A DNA stretch of 41,823 bases from Burkholderiales bacterium RIFCSPLOWO2_12_FULL_65_40 (GTDB taxonomy: Bacteria > Pseudomonadota > Gammaproteobacteria > Burkholderiales > Burkholderiaceae_C), in the NCBI GenBank assembly GCA_001770955.1, contig MESL01000043.1, positions 1 to 41,823 on the forward strand. Reading direction: 5' to 3'. The position numbers and the translations under genes are program-made. The notes under the pieces are model-generated. The model searched no databases and was not told the origin of the DNA. It was given only the letters and a program-made list of their open reading frames with translations. Positions 7,413-17,344 of this stretch are shown here, in pieces. Positions within the stretch are counted from its first letter, which is position 1; each line of letters begins with the position of its first letter.

Positions 7413-10400
7413 ATGTCATCTATTGATGCTGTCAACGCACCTAACGCAGAAGGAGGCCCGGGCGAACAGGATCTGGGGCCGCTGGCGTGGGTGCTGGAGG
7501 AGCTGCGGAAGTCCCTGGACGGTGCTGTCAAGGCGCTGCGGCGCTTTGTGCACGATGCCGATCTGGCACGCGAGTCCGATCTGGCGACGCTCGATGTCGC
7601 CACGCTGCGCATAGCGCGCCAGCAACTTCATCAGGCCAGCGGTGCCCTGGAGATGGTCGGCATGGCCTCTCCCGCACTGGTCTTGCGCTCCATGGAATCT
7701 GCGGTGCAGAAGTTCGTGCAGCGTCCCGAACTGTGCACGGACGATGCGGCGGGTGCCTTGGAGCGTGCGAGTTTTGCGCTCAGCGAATACCTGGAAAGTG
7801 TGTTGGCGGGCAAGGTTGTGTCCCCCGTGTCCCTGTTCCCTCAGTACCGGGACATCCAGGCGTTGACAGGGGCTGATCGCGTCCATCCCGCAGACCTGTG
7901 GCCTGTGGAGCGCCGCTTTCGTGAGCCGGACATTGAAGTCACGGCGCAGCCGCTCGACTATGGTCCTGCGGCCCGTGCACGCCTTGATACGGCCGTGCTG
8001 AAGATCGTCAAGGAAGCTGATTTTGATGCCGCCCGGGAGCTGCGTGATCTTTCCCTTGGCTTCGCGGCCGGGCAGACCGACCGTCAGTCCCGCGCGTTCT
8101 GGAAGATCTGTGCCGGATTCTTCGAGGCGTTCAGCCGGGGGCTGTTCGCGCCGGACGTGTATGCCAAGCGGGTCGCTTCGCGCATTCTCATGCAGTACGC
8201 CACGCTGGCACGGGGCGACGCAGGCATTGCAGACCGTCTGGTTCAGGATCTGCTGTTTTTCTGTTCTCAGGCCCAGCCTTCGGACGGTGAGGAGGTTCCC
8301 TGTCTGCGTGCTGTGCGCGCAGCGTTCGGACTGGAGCGCAACGTCCCGGTGGACTATGAAGCCCGGCGCTTTGGCCGCTTTGATCCGGCAGTGCTGGTTC
8401 AGGCCCGCAAGCGGATCTCGGCAGCTGCGGAAACCTGGTCGGCTCTGGCCGGGGGAGATCGCAACAAGCTCAAACCTGCGGCTGATCAGTTCAGTCTGGT
8501 GTGCGATTCCTTGCGCAAGCTTCACCGCAACAGCGAGAGCCTGGCGCAGGCCCTGACAAAGGCACTGGATACGACGACCCGTTCTGGAGAGCCCCCTTCT
8601 CCCGCACTGGCCATGGAAGTGGCCACTGCAGTGCTGTATTTGCAGGCGGCGCTTGAAGAAACCGACACGGCCGAAGAGCAGATGGTTGCACGTGCCCGGC
8701 GTCTGGCAGATCGCCTCGACAGCGTCAGTGCCGGGGGGGAACCCGAGCCGCTGGAACCCTGGATGGAGGAGCTGTACCGGCGCGTCAGCGATAACCAGAC
8801 CATGGGCAGCGTGGTGGGTGAGTTGCGCTCCACGCTGGGCGAGGCCGAACGGGCCATGGATCAGTTCTTCCGCAATCCGGAGGATGTGTCGCCGCTGGCC
8901 ACAGTGCCTGGCCGGTTGGCCCAGATGCGGGGCGTGCTCTCGGTGCTGGGGCTGGACCAGGCGTCGCTGGCGGTTTTGCGCATGCGGGACACGGTGGAGC
9001 GGCTGCTCACCAATGATGTGGCGTCGGACGACGAACGCAAGCAGATATTTGAAAAGCTGGGCAACAGCCTAGGGGCACTGGGTTTCCTGATCGACATGCT
9101 CAGCTATCAGCGCGCCATGGCGCGCAAGCTGTTTGTCTATGACGAGGAACTGGGCGAATTGCGCATCCTGATGGGGCGTACCCGTGCCCGTGCATCGGAC
9201 ACGGATGAAAACCAGGAGGTCGTGGCCCAGAAGATCGAAGATCGCAGCCCGATACCGCTGCCCGATGTGGTGTCGCGTGCATCTCTGTATGCCCCGGTTG
9301 AAGCAGCGGCTCCAGCGGTTGCACCATCGACGGTGCCAGACGAGGCACAGGATGCGGTCGCTCCAGCGCCCCTGGATCTGGAAATGCCCGAGACCATCGA
9401 GGCGGCAGCGTTGGTTCCGGTCGAGTCGGCCGAGGCATTGCAAAGCGAGCCTGATGCTGCAGAGGCAGCCCGTGCCGCAGAAGTGCCCGTGGCCGAGACA
9501 TCGGCGTTGCCGTTGCCGGTGCCTGTGGTGATTCCCGAGGTGGAGGAAGAGCTGCTGGACATCTTCCTCGAAGAGGCCCGTGAAGTGGTCACCAATGGGT
9601 TGGCTGCGGTCGAGACATTGGTCTCCGAACCGGGGGATCTCAGCGAACAGACGACTCTGCGCAGGGCTTTCCACACGCTCAAGGGCAGTTCCCGCATGGT
9701 GGGTCTGAACGACTTTGGCGAGGCGGCCTGGTCCATGGAGCAGATGCTCAACGCCTGGTTGGCCGAGCAAAAGCCCATGCAGCCGCCGTTACTGCAATTG
9801 TCGGAAAAGGCCTTGCGGGCTTTTGGCCGTTGGGCCGACGACATTGCCGCTGGCCATGCGGGCGGCTGGCAGGTGAAGGCATTCAGCGACGCCGCTGATG
9901 CCATGCGCTTGCACGGTACCGTGGTGCCCCTGGTGTTGCCCGGTGAAGCGGATGCGATGCCGAGCCTGCCGACGCAGGCGGACGTGGAAGTGCCGGGTCT
10001 GCCGATGGCCCCGATGGAGGAAGGGGTGGCGGAGGCTGCCGAGCCCGCCGTTGCATCGATACCGGACCGCGATGGCCTCGATGACGGTCTTTCGGTGCCC
10101 GATTTTTCCGAAACTGCGCCCTTGTTGCTGGAGGACGAGCCTGCGACCGTGCCGACCGAGGCGACAGAAGTGCCTCTGGCAGAAGATATCGACTTTTCCG
10201 AGTTCTCTGCGGCTCTGGAAGAGCCTCAGCAACCTGTGGCTCCAGCAGCCGATGTCGATCTGCTGCTGGATCTGCCTGCGGCCGAATGGCAAGACGTTCC
10301 CCAGGACGGCGACGCCCTGAATGTCCCGCTTCTTCAGGAAGAGTCTCTGGAAACCGCCATGCCTGAGGTGCTCGAAGTACCGCAGGACATGCAGCCGGAA

Positions 10401-13400
10401 GAAGAGCCGCTGCCTGAGGAGCCGTTGCAGGCTGTGGATGCAACGCAGCCACAGATTCCCGAGCCCTTGGCGCCACAGGACGCGGCGCCCGATGAGAACG
10501 TCAAGGTCATCGACAACCTGCGCATCAGCATTCCGCTGTACAACGTGTACCTGAACGAGGCCGACGAATGGTCGCGCAGGTTGGTGACATCGCTCCAGGA
10601 ATGGTCGATGGAGTTGCATGAGCGCGTGCCGGACACGGCAGTGGCTCTTGCGCACTCACTGGCGGGCAGTTCGGCCACGGTGGGCTTCGAGGCTTTGTCT
10701 GACACTGCGCGCTTGCTGGAGCATGCCCTGGAGCATGTGCAATTGCAGTCCCAGGGTGCTCCGGAAGAGGCGAGGGCTTTCCTGAATGCCGCAGACGATA
10801 TCCGGCGGCTTCTGCACCAGTTTGCAGCAGGCTTCCTGAAGGAATCGAATCCGCAGGTGCTGGAGGAATTGCGCCGCATATTGCAGACCGAGGTGGTCAG
10901 CACGCAGTCACCGCCCCTCGAGGATGCCGACCGTGCGCTGGACGCTTTCCTGGCCGATGGTGCAGTGGCGGCCAGCATGGCGGAAGAGCGGCTGGACAGC
11001 CCGCAAGCGCAAGAGCCTATACCGGTGTCAGCGGCTGAAGTGTCTGAGCCTGTCGCCGACTTGGTTGAGCCTCTCAGGGCCGAGCCGGAACGCGGCCATG
11101 TGGCTCCTGCGCTCTCGGTGCCCGTGCGCCATGCGGCGGCTCCTGCGAATGAGCCGGTGGCTCAGGCGCCAGCGGCAGCGGCTGACATCGACGACGACAT
11201 CGATGCCATCGACGTCATTGATCCTGACCTCTTCCCCATCTTCGAGGAAGAAGCGGCCGAGCTCCTGCCGGTTCTGGGAGGCGCCTTGCGCCAGTGGGCC
11301 GCACGGCCCGACAACATGGGCGCGCGCACGGAGGTGCTGCGGGCATTGCACACGCTCAAGGGCAGTGCACGACTGGCTGGTGCCATGCGGCTCGGCGAGT
11401 TGTCCCATCGGTTGGAATCGGCCATCGAACAGCTGGATGTGGAGAGCGTGCAGACGCAGGACATCGAGCCGTTGCAGGGCAGTTTTGATGGCCTTCAGAC
11501 CACCTTTGCGGCATTGCGGGCCATCAGCGCCCAGGCGCCGACGGAACCCGTCGCCGTAGCCCCGGTCAAGGTCGAGGCCGCGGAAGCAGTCGATGCGGCA
11601 CTGCCTGTGCCGCAGGTGGTGCGCGCAACGGTGGCCAAACCCCAGGGGCCGCTTGAGCTGGCACCTGTCAGGGCGACGGCGGGCCACTCGGTGCGGGTGC
11701 GTGCACAGCTTCTGGACCGTCTGGTCAATCAAGCGGGCGAGGTGATGATCACCCGTTCGCGCATGGAGGCACGGTTGGCACAGCTCAAGGGCTCCATGGC
11801 CGACCTCACGGGGAACCTGGAGCGCCTGCGCCAGCAATTGCGGGATATCGAAGTGCAGTCGGAGTCGCAGATGCAATCGCGTCTGGCCTTGTCCAAGGAT
11901 TCGGCTGCAGGCTTCGACCCCCTGGAGTTCGACCGCTTTACCCGGGTGCAGGAGTTGACCCGCATGATGGCCGAGTCTGTCAATGACGTGGCCACCATTC
12001 AACGCAACCTGCAGCGCACGGTGGAAGGTGCGGAGGACGACCTGATTGCCCAAGGCCGTCAGGCCCGCGAACTTCAGCGCGACCTGTTGCGTACACGCAT
12101 GGTGGAGTTTGAAGGCATTGCTGAGCGGCTGTATGCCGTGGTGCGCCAGTCGTCCAAGGAAACCGGCAAGCAGATCAAGCTCGATATCACGGGCGGTTCG
12201 ATTGAAATGGACCGCGGCGTGCTTGATCGTATGACGCCGGCGTTTGAACACCTGCTGCGCAACTGTGTGGCCCACGGGATCGAGACACCGGATCAGCGGG
12301 TGGCCCAAGGTAAACCGGCCACCGGAACGATCACGGTGGATCTGCGCCATGAAGGCAACGACGTGTCGGTGGAGTTCCGGGATGATGGTGCAGGCCTGAA
12401 TCTGCCGGGAATCCGTGCCAAGGCGATTTCGCAGGGTTTGATTGCCCCAGAGGCAGAACTTGGCGACGCCGAGGCTGCCAACCTGATCTTTCTGCCGGGT
12501 TTCTCCACTGCCACCGAGGTGACGGGTCTTGCAGGGCGCGGTATCGGGATGGATGTGGTTCGCGCCGAGGTCAATTCACTCGGCGGACGCATCGAGACCA
12601 CCACCAAAACGGGTCAGGGTGCGGCATTCCGCATGGTGCTCCCTCTGACCACGGCGGTGACGCAAGTGGTGATGTTGCGCGCAGGAGACCTGGCGGTGGG
12701 CGTGCCGGCCAATATCGTGGAAATCGTGCGCCGGGTGCCCACGGTGGAGTTGGAAGCGGCGTACCGCACCGGCACCTTCGAGGTGGCAGGTGAGCAACTG
12801 CCGTTCTTCTGGTCTGGTGCATTGCTCCAGGCCTCGCAGCGCAGCAGCGAAGCGACAACCGGCAAGACCCGCCCCGTGGTGGTATTGCGCAGCGCAGCGC
12901 AGCGCATCGCCATGCATGTGGATGAAGTGCTGGGCAACCGAGAAGTCGTGGTGAAAAACCTGGGGCCCCAGCTGTCGCGGCTTCCCGGCCTGGCGGGCAT
13001 GTCGGTGCTCGCTTCGGGTGCAGTGGTGCTGATTTACAACCCGGTGGCCCTGGCCACGGTGTATGGCGAACAGGTGCGCGCCGCAGGCAGCAGCTTGCCG
13101 CTGGGTGGCGTGGCGGTGAATGTGGTGCCCGAAGCGGGGAGCGCGATGCCCACCCCGGTAGCTCCGGCATCGGGCCAGGTGCCGCTGGTGCTGGTGGTGG
13201 ACGACTCGATCACTGTGCGCCGCGTCACGCAGCGCCTGCTGCAGCGCGAAGGCTACCGAGTGGTGCTGGCTGCCGACGGTCTGCAGGCGCTGGAACGACT
13301 GCAGGAAGAGCGCCCCACGGTGGTGTTGTCCGACATCGAAATGCCACGCATGGACGGCTTCGACCTGGCGCGCAACATCCGCGCGGATGCGGCGCTGCGC

Positions 13401-13565
13401 GATCTCCCGATCATCATGATCACATCGCGTATTGCTCAGAAGCACCGCGAGCATGCGATGGAGTTGGGCGTGAATCACTATCTGGGCAAGCCCTACTCCG
13501 ACGATGAGTTGCTCAGCCTGATCCAGCATTACGCCAAACTCGCAGCGGGTGAGGTGGCGGCTTGA
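7413..13565 (+). CDS. chpA: Hybrid sensor histidine kinase ChpA/PilL of the pilus chemosensory system
   Basis: The 2050-residue CheA-type kinase carries several histidine phosphotransfer modules. An N-terminal FimL/Hpt-like region has H73 in LHQASGALEMVG. HPt modules follow at H754 (FHTLKGSSRMVG), H1081 (AHSLAGSSATVG, a less canonical box) and H1313 (LHTLKGSARLAG). Long E/P/A-rich linkers separate them (about residues 625-705, 845-1030 and 1185-1255). Then come a dimerisation region (about 1429-1560), an HATPase domain with N1617 in LLRNCVAHGIE and the G-box GRGIGMDV (about 1709), a CheW-like domain, and a receiver with D1930-D1931 and phosphoacceptor D1974 (LSDIEMPRMDG). This is the ChpA architecture, with fewer obvious HPt modules than the Pseudomonas protein. 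It should phosphorylate PilG and PilH. Confidence 0.95.
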   Translation: MSSIDAVNAPNAEGGPGEQDLGPLAWVLEELRKSLDGAVKALRRFVHDADLARESDLATLDVATLRIARQQLHQASGALEMVGMASPALVLRSMESAVQKFVQRPELCTDDAAGALERASFALSEYLESVLAGKVVSPVSLFPQYRDIQALTGADRVHPADLWPVERRFREPDIEVTAQPLDYGPAARARLDTAVLKIVKEADFDAARELRDLSLGFAAGQTDRQSRAFWKICAGFFEAFSRGLFAPDVYAKRVASRILMQYATLARGDAGIADRLVQDLLFFCSQAQPSDGEEVPCLRAVRAAFGLERNVPVDYEARRFGRFDPAVLVQARKRISAAAETWSALAGGDRNKLKPAADQFSLVCDSLRKLHRNSESLAQALTKALDTTTRSGEPPSPALAMEVATAVLYLQAALEETDTAEEQMVARARRLADRLDSVSAGGEPEPLEPWMEELYRRVSDNQTMGSVVGELRSTLGEAERAMDQFFRNPEDVSPLATVPGRLAQMRGVLSVLGLDQASLAVLRMRDTVERLLTNDVASDDERKQIFEKLGNSLGALGFLIDMLSYQRAMARKLFVYDEELGELRILMGRTRARASDTDENQEVVAQKIEDRSPIPLPDVVSRASLYAPVEAAAPAVAPSTVPDEAQDAVAPAPLDLEMPETIEAAALVPVESAEALQSEPDAAEAARAAEVPVAETSALPLPVPVVIPEVEEELLDIFLEEAREVVTNGLAAVETLVSEPGDLSEQTTLRRAFHTLKGSSRMVGLNDFGEAAWSMEQMLNAWLAEQKPMQPPLLQLSEKALRAFGRWADDIAAGHAGGWQVKAFSDAADAMRLHGTVVPLVLPGEADAMPSLPTQADVEVPGLPMAPMEEGVAEAAEPAVASIPDRDGLDDGLSVPDFSETAPLLLEDEPATVPTEATEVPLAEDIDFSEFSAALEEPQQPVAPAADVDLLLDLPAAEWQDVPQDGDALNVPLLQEESLETAMPEVLEVPQDMQPEEEPLPEEPLQAVDATQPQIPEPLAPQDAAPDENVKVIDNLRISIPLYNVYLNEADEWSRRLVTSLQEWSMELHERVPDTAVALAHSLAGSSATVGFEALSDTARLLEHALEHVQLQSQGAPEEARAFLNAADDIRRLLHQFAAGFLKESNPQVLEELRRILQTEVVSTQSPPLEDADRALDAFLADGAVAASMAEERLDSPQAQEPIPVSAAEVSEPVADLVEPLRAEPERGHVAPALSVPVRHAAAPANEPVAQAPAAAADIDDDIDAIDVIDPDLFPIFEEEAAELLPVLGGALRQWAARPDNMGARTEVLRALHTLKGSARLAGAMRLGELSHRLESAIEQLDVESVQTQDIEPLQGSFDGLQTTFAALRAISAQAPTEPVAVAPVKVEAAEAVDAALPVPQVVRATVAKPQGPLELAPVRATAGHSVRVRAQLLDRLVNQAGEVMITRSRMEARLAQLKGSMADLTGNLERLRQQLRDIEVQSESQMQSRLALSKDSAAGFDPLEFDRFTRVQELTRMMAESVNDVATIQRNLQRTVEGAEDDLIAQGRQARELQRDLLRTRMVEFEGIAERLYAVVRQSSKETGKQIKLDITGGSIEMDRGVLDRMTPAFEHLLRNCVAHGIETPDQRVAQGKPATGTITVDLRHEGNDVSVEFRDDGAGLNLPGIRAKAISQGLIAPEAELGDAEAANLIFLPGFSTATEVTGLAGRGIGMDVVRAEVNSLGGRIETTTKTGQGAAFRMVLPLTTAVTQVVMLRAGDLAVGVPANIVEIVRRVPTVELEAAYRTGTFEVAGEQLPFFWSGALLQASQRSSEATTGKTRPVVVLRSAAQRIAMHVDEVLGNREVVVKNLGPQLSRLPGLAGMSVLASGAVVLIYNPVALATVYGEQVRAAGSSLPLGGVAVNVVPEAGSAMPTPVAPASGQVPLVLVVDDSITVRRVTQRLLQREGYRVVLAADGLQALERLQEERPTVVLSDIEMPRMDGFDLARNIRADAALRDLPIIMITSRIAQKHREHAMELGVNHYLGKPYSDDELLSLIQHYAKLAAGEVAA

Positions 13566-13612
13566 GGGTCGGGTGACCCCAGGGCCAGAGAGCCACGGGA
13601 GGGGCCTGCGGC

Positions 13613-14770
13613 ATGCATGAACAGCCACCATCAGGTGATGCCCGGCTGCTCTCTTGTCTAGCGCAGATGGTGCAGGAAGGGGCCTCCGACCTGTTTCTGA
13701 CAGCCGGAGCCCCGCCCACGCTCAAGCGGCAAGGCGTTTTCACTCCTATCGGGTCCGTTGCACTGTCTGCGCAGGACGTGCGGGAACAGGCCTATTCCAT
13801 CATGCGCCCGGCGCAGATCGAGGAATTCGAGTCGCGCCTCGAATGCGATCTGGCCTTCCAGACGGGGCAGGCCGACCGTTTTCGGGTGAATGTGCACCTG
13901 CAGCGGGGCCAGGTGGGCATGGTGGTGCGCTACGTTTCCCCGAAAATTCCATCACTGGATGCACTGGGGCTACCCCCCGTGCTCAAGCAGCTGGCCTTTC
14001 TGAAGGGTGGATTGGTGCTGGCCGTTGGTGCGGCAGGCTCGGGCAAGTCGACCACGCTGGCATCCATGCTGGACTACCGCAACGAGCATACGACCGGCCA
14101 TATCCTGACAGTGGAAGACCCCATCGAATACCTGCATACGCACAAGAAGTCGCTGGTGACCCAACGGGAAGTGGGGCTCGATACGCTGTCTTACGATGAG
14201 GCGTTGCGCCACGCGATGCGCGAGGCGCCCAACGTGATCATGATTGGCGAGATTCGTGACCGGCTCACCTTGCAGCATGCCTTGCACTATGCAGAGTCAG
14301 GCCATTTGTGCGTATCCACTTTGCATGCCAACAATGCCAATCAGGCGGTGCAGCGCATCCTGAATTTTTTCCCTGAAGATGCCCACAACCAGTTGCTGAT
14401 GGATCTGTCCCTCAATCTGAAAGCGGTGGTAGCCCAGCGCCTCATAGCGGGGACGCGGGGCAAGCTGGTTCCTGCTGTGGAGGTGATGCTGCTGTCGCAC
14501 TACGTGTCCGATCTGATCCAGAAAGGCCAGATTGAAGGGCTCAAGACCGCGATTGAGCGCAGCGGTGAAGTGGGCATGTGCAGTTTTGACCAGTCTATCT
14601 TTGCCCTGTTCGAGCGCGGAGAGATCACGCAGGCTGAAGCCGTTGCCAACGCGGATAACAAGACCGATGTGACGTTGCGCATGCGCCTGGCGGCCGGAGC
14701 TTCGCTGGGCGTCGAAGGCATGCAGATGGCCCGGGACGACGAGGATGCGCCTCCGGCTGCTACGCACTGA
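13613..14770 (+). CDS. pilU: PilT/PilU-family retraction ATPase, PilU-like
   Basis: The 385-residue secretion ATPase has Walker A GAAGSGKST (139-147), Asp box VEDPIEY (167-173), Walker B VIMIGEIRD (208-216) and His box HYAESGHLCVSTLHANN (225-241). The segment NQAVQRILNFFPED and the longer C-terminal tail favour PilU over PilT. PilU is a retraction accessory that needs PilT; no pilT is present in this window. It follows chpA by 47 bases on the same strand with a GGGAGGGG site upstream, and looks like the last gene of the pil-chp operon. Confidence 0.88.
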   Translation: MHEQPPSGDARLLSCLAQMVQEGASDLFLTAGAPPTLKRQGVFTPIGSVALSAQDVREQAYSIMRPAQIEEFESRLECDLAFQTGQADRFRVNVHLQRGQVGMVVRYVSPKIPSLDALGLPPVLKQLAFLKGGLVLAVGAAGSGKSTTLASMLDYRNEHTTGHILTVEDPIEYLHTHKKSLVTQREVGLDTLSYDEALRHAMREAPNVIMIGEIRDRLTLQHALHYAESGHLCVSTLHANNANQAVQRILNFFPEDAHNQLLMDLSLNLKAVVAQRLIAGTRGKLVPAVEVMLLSHYVSDLIQKGQIEGLKTAIERSGEVGMCSFDQSIFALFERGEITQAEAVANADNKTDVTLRMRLAAGASLGVEGMQMARDDEDAPPAATH

Positions 14771-14823
14771 ACCACCGCCCATCGCGAGGACCGCGCGCGG
14801 CCGCACCGTTCACGCTGCGTCCG

Positions 14824-16305
14824 TCATGGCATCTCCACGCGTTTGACGACGGCATAGCGCTCCAGGGTTCGCGTGCGGGCGGTGTCATGGTCCACGACAG
14901 GGTGCGGGTAGTTGCGGCCCAGTTTGACCCCCGCCGCTTGCAGTTCCAGCGGGCTGGCCTGCCAGGGCGCATGCAGTGCCGCATCCGGAAGGGCGGCCAG
15001 TTGGGGCAGGTAGCGCCGGATGAAGCGCCCCTGGGGGTCGAATTTGCGGCTCTGGCTGACGGGATTGAAAATGCGAAAGTACGGCTGGGCGTCACATCCG
15101 CTGGAGCTGGCCCATTGCCAGCCACCGTTGTTCGCGGACAGGTCATAGTCGTTGAGGTGCTCAGCGAAATAGCGCTCACCCCAGCGCCAATCCAGTCCCA
15201 GGTCTTTCGTGAGAAAGCTGGCCACCACCATCCGCAGGCGGTTGTGCATGTAGCCTGACCGGTTGATCTGCGCCATGGCAGCGTCCACCAGCGGATAGCC
15301 CGTGCGGCCCTGGCACCAGGCCTCAAACAGCGCCTGGGCGTGTGGGCCATCCTCCCAGGCAATGGCATCGTAGGCGGGCTTGAAACTCCGGTACACGACA
15401 TGGGGATGGTGGAACAGCACCTGGAAATAGAAATCACGCCAGATCAGTTCGTTCAGCCAGACCGCAGCCCCCGGACTGCCGGACAGGGCGAGCTGGTGGG
15501 CCGTCCGGGCCAGGCGGCGCACGGAAATGGTGCCAAAGCGCAGGTGCGTGCTGAGATAGCTGGGCCCCTTGATCGCAGGGAAATTCCGCGTTTGATCGTA
15601 GCGGTCGATGCGCGTCAGAAAGTCATTCAACAGGCGCTCGGCGCCCTGGCTGCCTGCGGGCAGGACGCGCGGGTCGAGGCTGCCGCTTTCAAACCCCAGG
15701 GCCTCCAGCGGTGGCACGCCCGCCAGTGCCCCTGCGGGGCGGGGAGCCAGCGCACGGGCGTGGCGTTCGACCGGGTAAGCGCTGAGGTAAAAGTCGTTCA
15801 CCTTGCGCAGCCAGGCATTCTTGTAGGGCGTGAACACGCTGTAGGGTGCGCCCGCCTGGGTCAGCAGCTCGTCGCGCTCGAAGACGGTATGGTCCTTGAA
15901 GGTATGAAAAGCCCGGCGATCGTGCGCCAGCGCTGTGCGGACCCGTGCATCGCGGTCCAGCGCCTGCGGCTCATCATCATGGTGGGTGAACACGGCGTCC
16001 ACATCCAGTGCCCGGGCCAGCGCGGGTATCTCATCGGAGGCGAGGGCGTGGCGCACGATCAGGCCTCCTTCAGGGTGGCCGCTCAGCTGACGCAGATGGG
16101 CATCCAGTTCCACCAGCGACGCACGAATGAACTCCACCCGCCGGTCGTTGCGCGGCAAGGGGTCCAGGATGGCGGTGTCGAAGACAAAGACGCAATGCAC
16201 CTGGCGGCATAGGCGCAGGGCGTGGTGAAGGGCGGCATGGTCGTCCGCGCGCAAGTCGCGCCGGAACCAGACCAGCCCTGAGCGGTAGTTGGCAGGCATG
16301 TTCAC
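14824..16305 (-). CDS. phrB: Deoxyribodipyrimidine photolyase (CPD class I)
   Basis: The 493-residue enzyme uses FAD and light to split cyclobutane pyrimidine dimers. The N-terminal antenna-binding domain starts LVWFRRDLRADDH. The C-terminal FAD domain carries GRTGYPLVDAAM (about 338) and DYDLSANNGGWQW (about 400), followed by CDAQPYFRIFNP, which matches class I CPD photolyases rather than cryptochrome-DASH. Starts at M1 or M3 are both possible. The gene is convergent with pilU and divergent from yqgE, with only 14 bases between the start codons, so their promoters must overlap the other gene's 5' end. Confidence 0.95.
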   Translation of the reverse strand: MNMPANYRSGLVWFRRDLRADDHAALHHALRLCRQVHCVFVFDTAILDPLPRNDRRVEFIRASLVELDAHLRQLSGHPEGGLIVRHALASDEIPALARALDVDAVFTHHDDEPQALDRDARVRTALAHDRRAFHTFKDHTVFERDELLTQAGAPYSVFTPYKNAWLRKVNDFYLSAYPVERHARALAPRPAGALAGVPPLEALGFESGSLDPRVLPAGSQGAERLLNDFLTRIDRYDQTRNFPAIKGPSYLSTHLRFGTISVRRLARTAHQLALSGSPGAAVWLNELIWRDFYFQVLFHHPHVVYRSFKPAYDAIAWEDGPHAQALFEAWCQGRTGYPLVDAAMAQINRSGYMHNRLRMVVASFLTKDLGLDWRWGERYFAEHLNDYDLSANNGGWQWASSSGCDAQPYFRIFNPVSQSRKFDPQGRFIRRYLPQLAALPDAALHAPWQASPLELQAAGVKLGRNYPHPVVDHDTARTRTLERYAVVKRVEMP

Positions 16306-16307
16306 CG

Positions 16308-16313
16308 TAAAAT
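16308..16313 (+). promoter_or_regulatory. Candidate -10 box of the yqgE-ruvX-pyrRBC' operon
   Basis: TAAAAT lies six bases before ATG 16320. If used, transcription would begin at or next to the A of that ATG, giving a leaderless message, or translation would begin at the internal ATG 16341. No convincing -35 was found. Confidence 0.4.
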
Positions 16314-16319
16314 CAAAGC

Positions 16320-16919
16320 ATGTCTGCCCATTCTGCGCCCATGAATTTGACGCACCATTTCCTCATTGCCATGCCCGGCATGGAGGATGCGTCTTTTGCC
16401 CGCAGCGTGGTGTATCTGTGCGAGCACAGCCAACGCGGCGCCCTGGGCCTCATCATCAACAAGCCGACGGATATCAACCTCAAGGGCTTGTTCGACAAGG
16501 TGGATCTCTCCCTGGGCCGCGCCGACCTGACGGATGCCCCGGTGTTTCTGGGCGGCCCCGTGCAGACGGAACGCGGCTTTGTGCTGCACGAATCCCTGCA
16601 CGGCGAGAACGAGGCGGACCAAGAGCCCGCCTATGCCTCGACCATGGTGATACCGGGCGGGCTGGAGATGACCACGTCCAAGGATGTGCTCGAAGCCCTT
16701 GCCACGGGTGCGGGGCCGCGCCGTGTCCTTGTCACGCTGGGCTACGCGGCCTGGGGCGAAGGGCAGCTGGAGTCGGAACTGGCCGAGAACAGCTGGCTCA
16801 CCGTGGAGGCCGACCTGGGCGTGATTTTTGATACCCCTGTCGAGAAGCGCTATGACACGGCACTGGGCCTGCTGGGCCTGGAAGCATGGCGACTGTCGCC
16901 CGGAGCGGGCCACGCATGA
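16320..16919 (+). CDS. yqgE: YqgE/AlgH family protein (UPF0301)
   Basis: The 199-residue protein has the family signature throughout: NLTHHFLIAMPGMED near the start, SVVYLCEHSQRGALGLIINKP, VFLGGPVQTERGFVLH and VLVTLGYAAWGEGQLESELA. The biochemical role of the family is not settled. An alternative start at ATG 16341 (MNLTHHF) would match the conserved core and fits the nearby -10-like box. The stop overlaps ruvX by four bases (ATGA), the yqgE-ruvX pairing seen in many proteobacteria. Confidence 0.92.
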   Translation: MSAHSAPMNLTHHFLIAMPGMEDASFARSVVYLCEHSQRGALGLIINKPTDINLKGLFDKVDLSLGRADLTDAPVFLGGPVQTERGFVLHESLHGENEADQEPAYASTMVIPGGLEMTTSKDVLEALATGAGPRRVLVTLGYAAWGEGQLESELAENSWLTVEADLGVIFDTPVEKRYDTALGLLGLEAWRLSPGAGHA

Positions 16920-17344
16920 GCGCCCTGGCCATGCCTGCGGATGCTCCGGCGGTTCCCGCGCATTTCCAGACGTTTCTTGCCTTCGACTTTGGCCTCAAGC
17001 GCACAGGGGTGGCGGTGGGCAACCGCATGCTGCGCAGTGCCACGCCACAGGCCACGATCAAGGCCGAAGGCGATGCCCGCTTCGCCCTGGTGGCAGAGCG
17101 CATCAAGGAGTGGCAGCCCGATGCGCTGGTGGTGGGGGTTCCCTACCATCCCGATGGCGCCAGCCACGACAACACCCGTCGTGCGCAACGCTTTGCCCGT
17201 CAGCTGCAGGGCCGTTTTGGCCTGACGGTGTTCGAGGTGGACGAACGCTACAGCACGACCGAGGCCCTGGCCGGCGGTGCGCGCGATGCCGATGCGGCAT
17301 CGGCCTGCATCATTCTGGAACAGTTTTTGAGGAGTCTTCCATGA
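16916..17344 (+). CDS. ruvX: Holliday junction resolvase-like / pre-16S rRNA nuclease (YqgF)
   Basis: The RNase-H-fold protein has 142 residues from ATG 16916. It shows the acidic sites expected of RuvX/YqgF: FDFGLKRTGVAVG, VDERYSTTEA and DADAASACIILEQFL. The family processes the 5' end of 16S rRNA. An upstream in-frame ATG (16886) lies inside yqgE; the start chosen overlaps the yqgE stop as ATGA. The gene's own stop overlaps pyrR in the same way, so yqgE, ruvX and pyrR are likely translated in series. Confidence 0.92.
   Translation: MSALAMPADAPAVPAHFQTFLAFDFGLKRTGVAVGNRMLRSATPQATIKAEGDARFALVAERIKEWQPDALVVGVPYHPDGASHDNTRRAQRFARQLQGRFGLTVFEVDERYSTTEALAGGARDADAASACIILEQFLRSLP

Noticed and set aside
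14771..14823. GC palindrome (CCGCGCGCGG) between convergent pilU and phrB as a terminator
   Set aside because: It has no T tract and the stem has no proper loop; not enough to call.
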